Below are positions 1-5,325 of a stretch of 6,380 bases of DNA, in pieces. Numbering within the stretch: position 1 is the first letter of the stretch; the number at the start of each line of letters is the position of its first letter. Made by a program: the position numbers and the translations under genes. The DNA comes from Hyphomicrobiaceae bacterium. GTDB lineage: Bacteria > Pseudomonadota > Alphaproteobacteria > Rhizobiales > MH13. The stretch is from assembly GCA_020442235.1 (NCBI GenBank), contig JAGRKQ010000037.1, positions 1-6,380 on the forward strand. The letters run 5' to 3'. The notes beneath the pieces are model-generated. The model ran no database searches. It was not told where the DNA came from and saw only the letters and a program-made list of their open reading frames with translations.

Positions 1-224
1 GGCACGCCTTCCAGCGCCCCGGCCCGGCCTGCGGCCAGCCGCTCTTCGGACGCCCTGGCCATCGCGCGCGCCTTGTCCGCCGTCACCGCCACATAGGCGT
101 TGAACGCGCCATTGGCCGCTTCGATGGCGGAAAGATAGGCCTCCGTCACCGCGACGGGAGAGGCCTCACCCTTGTTGTAGGCGTCGCGAAGTCCGGCAAT
201 CGTCAGTTCGGTCAGATCGGTCAT
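1..224 (-). CDS. gatA: Asp-tRNA(Asn)/Glu-tRNA(Gln) amidotransferase subunit A, N-terminal part
   Basis: GatA is the amidase subunit of the GatCAB complex. It releases ammonia from glutamine (or asparagine) so that mischarged Glu-tRNA(Gln) or Asp-tRNA(Asn) can be converted to the amidated form in the cytosol. Only the first 74 codons are here; the gene continues past the left edge. The start reads MTDLTELTIAGLRDAY and the following helix AYLSAIEAANGAFNAYVAV is typical of alphaproteobacterial GatA. The Ser-cisSer-Lys catalytic residues of the amidase-signature family lie beyond the window, so activity cannot be judged. The gene is third in a co-directional run after gatC and a small exported protein, 51 bp behind the latter. 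Its Shine-Dalgarno is poor: AGGA lies about 13 nt upstream of the ATG. The start is chosen on protein similarity. Identification is confident despite the truncation. Confidence 0.93.
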   Translation of the reverse strand, partial: MTDLTELTIAGLRDAYNKGEASPVAVTEAYLSAIEAANGAFNAYVAVTADKARAMARASEERLAAGRAGALEGV

Positions 225-275
225 GGAATATCGAATGTCCTGCGGCAGCGGGCCGGGAACCGGCGCCTGAAAGCA

Positions 276-758
276 TCAATAAGGAATGGTCGTGTTCGGA
301 GATGGCTCGGGATTGGGCGGCGCGAGCGGAGCGGTCCGCCCCCCCGCCCCGACCGGCGCGGAAAGATCGCAGCGCTCGAAGCGCAGCTGGTTTCCCTCCG
401 GGTCTGTCAGCTGGAAGTTCTGCGCAATGCCGCCGGGATTGCTCATCACGGTGAGGAAGAAATTTTCCTGCCAGGTCTCGCCTTCGCCCTGGCATGACAT
501 GCGCCCCTCATAGACCCCTTCGCCGTGGTCGGTGTCGCTCTCAAGCGTGCAGCGGCTTTCATAGCCGATGAGGGCATCGCCGGTGAGCACGCGCGTGCCT
601 TCTGTGCCGGGCTGGAACCCGACCGTGCCGTCCACGATCGTGACGATGCCGCAGGCGCCTTCCAGCGCATAGACCCGCGGTCCGACGGCCTCGGCCCAGC
701 CGGCAGCAGCCGGAACGGTCAGCGCGAGCACGCCGGCAAGGGCGCCCAGCGTCCTCAT
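276..758 (-). CDS. Small exported cysteine-containing protein, unrecognised family
   Basis: I do not recognise the family of this 160-residue protein. Residues 1-24 look like a Sec signal peptide: a basic N-terminus (MRT), a hydrophobic core [16 protein letters not shown], and possible cleavage after AAA at 19 or AEA at 24. There is no lipobox cysteine at the cleavage point, so a soluble periplasmic protein is more likely than a lipoprotein. The mature part has four cysteines (36, 70, 89, 130), enough for two disulfides, and many short Gly/Thr/Val stretches that suggest a small beta-rich fold. The last ~25 residues are a proline-rich, probably disordered tail. The start ATG overlaps the gatC stop (ATGA), which points to translational coupling, and gatA follows 51 bp on. 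Nothing in the sequence ties its function to tRNA amidation. A periplasmic inhibitor or binding protein is possible but unsupported. Confidence 0.82.
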   Translation of the reverse strand: MRTLGALAGVLALTVPAAAGWAEAVGPRVYALEGACGIVTIVDGTVGFQPGTEGTRVLTGDALIGYESRCTLESDTDHGEGVYEGRMSCQGEGETWQENFFLTVMSNPGGIAQNFQLTDPEGNQLRFERCDLSAPVGAGGRTAPLAPPNPEPSPNTTIPY

Positions 759-1042
759 TCCACCACCTTCGGCACCAGAAAATAGCCGTCCTCGCTCGCC
801 GGAGCATTCAGTGTAATCTTGTCGGTGATGCCGCCATCGGTCACGACATCCTGGCGCATCTTCAGCGTTTGCGAGACGACCGAGGTCATCGGTTCGATGC
901 CGTCCGTATCGACCTCGCCAAGCTGTTCCACGAAGCCGAGAATGGCATTGAGTTCATCATGCATGCGCTCGGCTTCCGCGTCGCTCACCTTGATGCGGGC
1001 GAGATGGGCGATCCGGCGCACGGTTGCGGTATCGACGGACAT
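755..1042 (-). CDS. gatC: Asp-tRNA(Asn)/Glu-tRNA(Gln) amidotransferase subunit C
   Basis: GatC is the small subunit that wraps between GatA and GatB and stabilises the amidotransferase heterotrimer in the cytosol. The 95-residue product has the usual family length and pattern. An N-terminal helix contains [18 protein letters not shown], followed by a second helix ([20 protein letters not shown]), the conserved EPMTSV segment, the basic LKMRQDVV stretch, and the C-terminal [17 protein letters not shown] that inserts between the other subunits. The start is supported by a GAGGA ribosome site 7 nt upstream. The gene is first in an apparent operon running leftward through a small exported protein (4-bp ATGA overlap) to gatA. 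gatB is not in the window. It diverges from amn across about 200 bp of control region. Confidence 0.97.
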   Translation of the reverse strand: MSVDTATVRRIAHLARIKVSDAEAERMHDELNAILGFVEQLGEVDTDGIEPMTSVVSQTLKMRQDVVTDGGITDKITLNAPASEDGYFLVPKVVE

Positions 1043-1049
1043 GAAGGCT

Positions 1050-1054
1050 TCCTC
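1050..1054 (-). promoter_or_regulatory. Ribosome binding site of gatC
   Basis: On the minus strand GAGGA lies 7 nt before the gatC ATG. It is a good Shine-Dalgarno match and fixes the start codon at 1042. Confidence 0.8.
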
Positions 1055-1099
1055 GAATGCTGGGCCGCTGCACCGCGGGAACGGGGCGCAAGCGTTTGA

Positions 1100-1124
1100 G
1101 TCTCCTTATCACCGGGGCTTTTCC
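1100..1124 (+). repeat. Imperfect direct repeat, copy 1 (gatC/amn intergenic)
   Basis: This 25-nt stretch matches positions 4741-4764 in the same orientation: about 21 of 25 aligned columns are identical with one 1-nt gap. The longest shared block is CCGGGGCTTT, preceded by GTCTC and TATC. Both copies are in the upstream regions of divergent gene pairs. It could be a shared regulatory site, the scar of a duplication or insertion, or chance similarity in GC-rich sequence. Confidence 0.5.
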
Positions 1125-1142
1125 AACGGCAACCGGATAAGG
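1104..1142. other. Inverted repeat in the gatC/amn divergent control region
   Basis: Seven-bp arms CCTTATC (1104-1110) and GATAAGG (1136-1142) are exactly complementary. Three more G-C pairs (1113-1115 with 1133-1135) can form across a 2-nt bulge. The loop is about 17 nt. There is no following T-run, so it is not a standard intrinsic terminator, and it lies between two divergent gene starts. It may be an operator-type palindrome or a leader hairpin of the gatC transcript. No regulator can be named. Confidence 0.4.
1105..1132 (-). promoter_or_regulatory. Possible sigma-70-type promoter for gatC
   Basis: Reading the minus strand, TTGCCG (1132-1127) and GATAAG (1110-1105) are separated by 16 nt. 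Each matches 4 of 6 consensus positions. Transcription would begin roughly 55-60 bp before the gatC start. Placement between the divergent starts is right, but hexamers this weak occur by chance, so this is a candidate only. Confidence 0.3.
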
Positions 1143-1150
1143 CCCGCCGC

Positions 1151-1156
1151 TTGACA
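1151..1156 (+). promoter_or_regulatory. Possible -35 element for amn
   Basis: A perfect TTGACA, in the context CTTGAC favoured by rhizobial housekeeping sigma factors, lies about 93 bp before the amn start on the correct strand. At 16-18 nt spacing the sequence is only around CCCACT, a poor -10 element, so the promoter is not secure. Confidence 0.3.
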
Positions 1157-1248
1157 CAAGAGCCCCGGAACGGCCCACTCACCATGCGCAAAACGCGAAA
1201 GGCTGGCGGCAGACCGGCCACAGAATGACGCAGGAGCCGGAAACATTC

Positions 1249-2694
1249 ATGACGCGGCAGCATTTTGACGACGCGCCGGCGGCGGTGCGCGCCTTGCAGG
1301 CGCTTTACGAGGCCGAAACCGCCCGGCTGCGCGAGGCGCTCGCGGCCTATGCCGGGGGCAATGCCCCGGACGGGCGCGTGCGCGGGTTTTATCCGTCCAT
1401 CGGCATCGAGACGGAAAGTTTCGCCCTCGTCGATTCGCGCCTGTCCTATGGCCATGTTTCCGGTCCGGGACGCCACGAGACGACCGTCACCCGCCCCGAC
1501 CTTTTCAAGGACTACCTGACGGAGCAGATCGCCGCCCTGATCGAAAACCATGGCCGGCCCGTCGATGTCGGCCTGTCGCAGACGCCGATCCCGATCCACT
1601 TCGCCTTCCCCGGCGGGCTCGACATCGAGACCAGCTCCAAGGGCCTGATGCCGCTGCGCGACACCTTCGATACGCCTGATCTCGGCAACACCGACGATGC
1701 AATCGTCAACGGCACCCACCGCCCCCAGCCTGGAGAGCCCCAGCCGCTCGCGCTCTTCACCGCCCCGCGCATCGATTATTCCCTGCACCGGCTCGCTCAC
1801 TACACAGCGACCGGGCCGGACGCCTTCCAGAACTTCGTTCTTTTTACGAACTATCAGTTTTATGTCGATGAATTCATTGAATATTCAAGGGAATTAATGG
1901 CGACAGGAGACCCGCGCTACGACAGCTTCGTCGAACCGGGCGGCAGAACCCACACAAACACACGGCTCGGCGGCGGCATCGCCGGCAGCCCGGCACAGCG
2001 CCTGCCGCAGATGCCGGCCTATCACCTCACCGCGCCCGGCCATGCCGGCATCACGCTCGTGAACATCGGCGTCGGACCATCCAACGCCAAGACGATCACC
2101 GATCACATCGCGGTGCTGAGGCCGCATGCCTGGCTGATGCTCGGCCACTGCGCCGGGCTGCGCAACACCCAGGCGCTGGGCGACTACGTCCTTGCCCATG
2201 GCTATGTGCGCGAGGATCACGTCCTGGATGCCGATCTGCCGCTCTTCGTGCCGATCCCGCCGCTGGCCGAAATGCAGGTGGCGCTGGAGGAATCGGTCGC
2301 CGAGATCACCGGGCTTTCGGGCTATGAGCTGAAACGCATCATGCGCACCGGAACGGTTGCCACCATCGACAACCGGAACTGGGAACTGCGCGACTTTTCC
2401 GAACCCGTGCAGCGCTTTTCGCAAAGCCGGGCCATCGCGCTCGACATGGAATCGGCGACCATCGCCGCCAACGGCTTCCGCTTCCGCGTGCCTTATGGAA
2501 CGCTGCTCTGCGTCTCCGACAAGCCGCTGCATGGCGAACTGAAACTGCCGGGCATGGCGAGCGCCTTTTATCGCCGGCAGGTCGGCCAGCACCTGTCCAT
2601 CGGCATCCGCGCACTGGAAAAGCTGCGTCAAATGGCCCCGGAGCGCTTGCATTCCCGTAAGCTAAGAAGTTTCTCGGAAGCAGCATTCCAGTAA
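1249..2694 (+). CDS. amn: AMP nucleosidase
   Basis: Hydrolyses AMP to adenine and ribose 5-phosphate, a cytosolic route for adenylate turnover and purine salvage. The 481-residue product is close in length to the E. coli enzyme and follows it throughout. The N-terminal AMN-specific domain (about 1-180) contains FYPSIGIETES and TTVTRPDLFKDYL. The NYxxYVxxF segment is at 201-209. The nucleoside-phosphorylase fold carries LVNIGVGPSNAKT (270-282), GHCAGLR (299-305), DMESATIAA (399-407) and CVSDKPLHGE (421-430); the Asp of VSD (424) is the family's probable catalytic acid. It ends with the typical LHSRKLRSF. An in-frame ATG at 1225 would add 8 residues. I prefer 1249 because AGGAG and GGAA lie just before it, while 1225 has no ribosome site. 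It probably heads an operon with the DUF3422 gene, 16 bp downstream. Confidence 0.95.
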   Translation: MTRQHFDDAPAAVRALQALYEAETARLREALAAYAGGNAPDGRVRGFYPSIGIETESFALVDSRLSYGHVSGPGRHETTVTRPDLFKDYLTEQIAALIENHGRPVDVGLSQTPIPIHFAFPGGLDIETSSKGLMPLRDTFDTPDLGNTDDAIVNGTHRPQPGEPQPLALFTAPRIDYSLHRLAHYTATGPDAFQNFVLFTNYQFYVDEFIEYSRELMATGDPRYDSFVEPGGRTHTNTRLGGGIAGSPAQRLPQMPAYHLTAPGHAGITLVNIGVGPSNAKTITDHIAVLRPHAWLMLGHCAGLRNTQALGDYVLAHGYVREDHVLDADLPLFVPIPPLAEMQVALEESVAEITGLSGYELKRIMRTGTVATIDNRNWELRDFSEPVQRFSQSRAIALDMESATIAANGFRFRVPYGTLLCVSDKPLHGELKLPGMASAFYRRQVGQHLSIGIRALEKLRQMAPERLHSRKLRSFSEAAFQ

Positions 2695-2710
2695 CGGCCG
2701 GACCTGAACG

Positions 2711-4006
2711 ATGATCGACGCCACGCCTCCTGCGGGAGAGACGCCTGCCTTGCGTGCCCACCCCGCCCGCGAGACGGCCCTGGTTGAAGTCCATGCGCGC
2801 CCGATCAGCGCCACCGAAGCCCCGCGCCGACTGGTGCATTACGCCTTCCTGGCCGATCACGAAGCCGCCAATGCCGCGCGCGAGGCGCTGAACGCGCTCT
2901 GTGCCCGTTTCGGTGTCGGCGGCGCGGCGGCGAACGCCAAACAGCACGTGGCGCAGCTTGGAACGACCCGCCTGCGCTTCGAGCAGCATGGCGAATTCCT
3001 CTCCTACACCTTCCAGACGCCGCTGGACGAAGAGAGCGACATTCCCCTTCCCCATTGGCCGCTCGACGATCTGGAACCGCCCGGCGATCACGTCGTCGCC
3101 GCCGAAGTGCTCTTGTCGAAGCAGCGAGAAGCGCTGGGCGTTGCCGGCAGCCTGGGCGATGCCAAGCTGGTGCGGGCGCATGTTTTCGGCGGCGCGGCCG
3201 AAGTGGTGACGGATTTCCGCGCCCATGGCGCCGACGGCGTCGTGCGTTATCTGGCCCGCGTAGAGGGGCTATCGGGCGAGGCGACCGGCCTTCTCGCCCG
3301 CAATCTCATCGAGATCGAAACCTACCGCACGCTGGCATTGCTGGCGCTTCCGACCGCCCAGCAGCTTGGGCCCGAGGTGCGCGCACAGGAGCTGGAACTG
3401 GCCGAAATCACCGCGGCCATGTCGCGCTCGGAGGATTTGCACGAAAACCGTTCGCTGCTCGGTCGCCTCACCGGCCTTGCCGCGCGGGTGGAGGCCAGCG
3501 TTGCCGGGTCGAGCTTCCGCTTCGGCGCCGCACGCGCCTATATCGCCATCGTGGAAGCGCGGCTTGAATCCCTGCGCGAAGAGCCGATCGGGGCGGAAAC
3601 CACCCTCAGCGACTTCCTGACCCGGCGCATGCACCCGGCATTGTCGACGATCTCGGCCATCGAGGCCCGTCAGGAAAGCCTGTCGGTCAAGATCTCGCGC
3701 ACAGCCCAGTTGCTGCGCACCCGCGTCTTCGTGGAACAGCAGGAAGCCAATCGCGTGCTTCTGGCGTCGATGGATTCGCGCACGCGCCTGCAATTGCGCC
3801 TGCAGCAGACCGTTGAAGGCCTCTCGGTCGCCGCCATCAGCTATTATGTCGTCAGCCTCATCGCCTATCTGGCAAAATCGCTGAAGGAGGCCGGCCTTGC
3901 GGTCAACCCGACCGTGGTGACGGGACTTTCCGTTCCCCTCGTGGTGCTGCTTCTGTGGTGGGCGGTGCGCCGCATCCGGGCGCACCACGCCGATGAGGAT
4001 TCGTGA
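2711..4006 (+). CDS. DUF3422 family membrane-anchored protein
   Basis: A 431-residue protein of the DUF3422 family, whose function is unknown. Family landmarks are clear: an N-terminal EVHARP (26-31), HGEFLSYTFQTP in the first third, the IEIETYRTLALLALPTA segment near the middle, and the C-terminal LLASMDSRTRLQLRLQQTVEGLS. The middle to late part is strongly helical and charged and could form a coiled coil. Two hydrophobic segments at about 371-388 and 401-419, joined by a short hydrophilic loop, should anchor the C-terminus in the inner membrane. With an even TM number and no signal peptide, the large N-terminal part is probably cytosolic. The start follows amn by 16 bp with only a weak ribosome site, suggesting co-transcription and perhaps translational coupling. 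The stop lies 3 bp from that of the convergent hydrolase gene. Confidence 0.88.
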   Translation: MIDATPPAGETPALRAHPARETALVEVHARPISATEAPRRLVHYAFLADHEAANAAREALNALCARFGVGGAAANAKQHVAQLGTTRLRFEQHGEFLSYTFQTPLDEESDIPLPHWPLDDLEPPGDHVVAAEVLLSKQREALGVAGSLGDAKLVRAHVFGGAAEVVTDFRAHGADGVVRYLARVEGLSGEATGLLARNLIEIETYRTLALLALPTAQQLGPEVRAQELELAEITAAMSRSEDLHENRSLLGRLTGLAARVEASVAGSSFRFGAARAYIAIVEARLESLREEPIGAETTLSDFLTRRMHPALSTISAIEARQESLSVKISRTAQLLRTRVFVEQQEANRVLLASMDSRTRLQLRLQQTVEGLSVAAISYYVVSLIAYLAKSLKEAGLAVNPTVVTGLSVPLVVLLLWWAVRRIRAHHADEDS

Positions 4007-4009
4007 CCC

Positions 4010-4717
4010 TCAGAGCGTCACCGTCTCTCCCGGCTGCATCACCCGCACCATCCCGGCTGCATCGCCCATCGCTTCGACAAAGGCGTCGGCCGACGGATCG
4101 ACGATCGGGAACGAGCCGAAGTGGCAGGGAATGACGGTCTCGAAGTTGAAATAGCGCCGCGCCGCAACGGCGGCCTTTTTCGCGCCCATGGTGAAGCGGT
4201 CTCCGACCGGCAGGATGCCGATCTTCGGCGCGTGAAATTCCTCGATCAGCGCCATATCGGAGAAAATGTCGGTGTCGCCGGCATGATAAAGGGTCTTTTC
4301 ACCGGCGATCTCGATGACGACGCCGTTGGAATGGCCGAGCCCGTGGCTGACACCGTCCTCGCTCAGATGTGCCGAGGAATGATGCGCCTGAACGTAAGTG
4401 ACCTTGAAAGCGCCGAGATCGACGGTGCCGCCGGTGTTGGTCGGATTGATGTTGTCAACGCCTCTGGCATGGAGCCACATGGCCAGATCGTAATTGGCCG
4501 TAACGATGGCCCCGGTCTTCTGCGCGATCGCCACCGTATCGCCGACATGATCGCCATGACCGTGGGTCAGGACGATGTGCTGCGCATTGCCGGCCGCATC
4601 CATCGGATCGAGACCTTGCGGAAAGGCCGGGTTGCCGGTGAAAAACGGGTCGATGAGAATGCGTGTGCCGCCCGCCTCGATGGCAAAGGCCGAATGTCCG
4701 AAGAATGTGAGCTTCAT
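4010..4717 (-). CDS. UPF0173-type metal-dependent hydrolase (metallo-beta-lactamase fold)
   Basis: A 235-residue soluble protein of the UPF0173 group of MBL-fold hydrolases, a usual length for the group. The substrate is unknown. It opens with MKLTFFGHSAFAIE and ILIDPFFTGNP (20-30), the standard beginning of this group. The binuclear metal site is visible: THGHGDH (51-57, the HxHxDH motif), His112/His113 and His117 in AHHSSAH, HAGDTDIF (145-152) with the bridging Asp148, and His199 in PCHFGS. All expected ligands appear intact, so an active hydrolase is likely. A strong GGAGGA ribosome site 7 nt upstream fixes the start, so upstream extension of the frame is not coding. It is transcribed away from ruvX (51 bp between the starts) and toward the DUF3422 gene. 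Confidence 0.93.
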   Translation of the reverse strand: MKLTFFGHSAFAIEAGGTRILIDPFFTGNPAFPQGLDPMDAAGNAQHIVLTHGHGDHVGDTVAIAQKTGAIVTANYDLAMWLHARGVDNINPTNTGGTVDLGAFKVTYVQAHHSSAHLSEDGVSHGLGHSNGVVIEIAGEKTLYHAGDTDIFSDMALIEEFHAPKIGILPVGDRFTMGAKKAAVAARRYFNFETVIPCHFGSFPIVDPSADAFVEAMGDAAGMVRVMQPGETVTL

Positions 4718-4724
4718 GGTTCTG

Positions 4725-4730
4725 TCCTCC
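4725..4730 (-). promoter_or_regulatory. Ribosome binding site of the UPF0173-type hydrolase
   Basis: GGAGGA on the minus strand, 7 nt before the ATG at 4717. It is a near-perfect Shine-Dalgarno sequence and the strongest in the window. It decides the start in a long open frame. Confidence 0.85.
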
Positions 4731-4740
4731 CTCACCGCCG

Positions 4741-4764
4741 GTCTCGTATCGCCGGGGCTTTCCC
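4741..4764 (+). repeat. Imperfect direct repeat, copy 2 (hydrolase/ruvX intergenic)
   Basis: Second copy of the stretch at 1100-1124, same orientation, one nucleotide shorter, sharing about 21 of 25 aligned columns. It lies in the 51-bp gap between the divergent hydrolase and ruvX starts. The two copies bracket amn, the DUF3422 gene and the hydrolase gene. Confidence 0.5.
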
Positions 4765-4767
4765 GGC
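4751..4767 (+). other. GC-only hairpin abutting the ruvX start codon
   Basis: GCCGGG (4751-4756) and CCCGGC (4762-4767) form a perfect 6-bp all-GC stem with a 5-nt loop GCTTT, ending one base before the ruvX ATG. In a ruvX mRNA beginning upstream it would occupy the place where a ribosome site is expected. It could lower initiation or mark a very short or absent leader. Confidence 0.45.
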
Positions 4768-4768
4768 C

Positions 4769-5236
4769 ATGATCGTCAATGCGCCCGAGTTCCTGCAAGC
4801 CCTGAAACCCGGCGAACAACTGGTTGCCTTCGATCCCGGCACCAAGACCATCGGCGTGGCGCTCTCCGACACACGCCGGCATTTTGCCAGCCCCGTGCTC
4901 ACCCTGAAACGCGGCCGCTTCCACGATGCCATGGACGAGATGGAACGCGCGCTCTCCGGCGAGATCATCGGCGGCTTCGTCGTCGGCCTGCCGCTCAACA
5001 TGGACGGCACATCCGGTCCGCGCGCCCAGGCTGCCCGCGCCTTTGCCCGCAATGTCGCCGAACGCTTTGAAAAGCCCGTGCTTCTGTGGGACGAGCGGCT
5101 GTCGACGGCCACCGCCGAGGACGCCATGATCGCGGCCGGCGCGCGCTGGGCCGAACGGCAGGCCCGGATCGACGCCGCCGCCGCCGCCGTGATCCTGCAG
5201 GGTGCCCTCGACCATCTGCGCACGCTGGAAAGCTGA
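4769..5236 (+). CDS. ruvX: RuvX/YqgF family putative pre-16S rRNA nuclease / Holliday junction resolvase
   Basis: Cytosolic RNase-H-fold protein of the YqgF/RuvX family, linked in other bacteria to maturation of the 16S rRNA 5' end and proposed as a Holliday-junction resolvase. The 155-residue product has the complete domain. The first acidic strand is LVAFDPGTKTIGVALSD (Asp22). VVGLPLNMDGTSGPRAQ follows at 71-87, then LLWDERLSTATAE at 105-117 (Glu109), and RIDAAAAAVILQGALD at 133-148 (Asp135). These are the expected acidic metal-binding positions, so it should be active. The ATG at 4769 is the only sensible start: upstream codons offer no in-frame start and the next Met is residue 55. The N-terminus is slightly short for rhizobial members. 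No Shine-Dalgarno is evident and a GC hairpin sits just before the start. It diverges from the hydrolase gene. Confidence 0.95.
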   Translation: MIVNAPEFLQALKPGEQLVAFDPGTKTIGVALSDTRRHFASPVLTLKRGRFHDAMDEMERALSGEIIGGFVVGLPLNMDGTSGPRAQAARAFARNVAERFEKPVLLWDERLSTATAEDAMIAAGARWAERQARIDAAAAAVILQGALDHLRTLES

Positions 5237-5313
5237 AGAGAAAGCCCGAGGAAGCGTTCGGTTAAGCAATCCCCACTAGACTGGCGCGCGAGTTTAATGG
5301 TCCCGCGTTGCGT

Positions 5314-5320
5314 AAAGGGA
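5314..5320 (+). promoter_or_regulatory. Ribosome binding site of the M48-like membrane protein
   Basis: AAAGGGA lies 5 nt before the ATG at 5326. Its spacing favours this codon over a second in-frame ATG at 5335. Confidence 0.6.
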
Positions 5321-5325
5321 TTGTC

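Noticed and set aside
252..264. Small hairpin GCCGG-GAA-CCGGC between the exported-protein gene and gatA
   Set aside because: Only a 5-bp stem with a 3-nt loop and no T-run. It would not be a terminator inside this operon and is expected by chance in GC-rich DNA.
985..1800. Minus-strand open frame of about 270 codons over the 5' half of amn
   Set aside because: Antisense to a highly conserved enzyme and overlapping gatC in another frame. No domain features.
2339..3226. Minus-strand open frame spanning the amn-DUF3422 junction
   Set aside because: Antisense shadow with no recognisable motifs and Arg-rich out-of-frame composition.
4028..4063. 13-bp direct repeat TCCCGGCTGCATC within the end of the hydrolase gene
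   Set aside because: The copies are 23 nt apart and read in different frames (DAAGM and MQPGE). Likely a chance match in coding sequence.
4121..4768. Upstream extension of the ruvX frame through the hydrolase gene
   Set aside because: The frame is antisense to a clear MBL-fold hydrolase. RuvX similarity begins only after the ATG at 4769.
5255..5300. Promoter or CtrA-like site (TTAA motifs) upstream of the M48-like gene
   Set aside because: The TTAA elements are not at the 7-nt spacing of a CtrA box, and TAGACT has no -35 partner at proper spacing.
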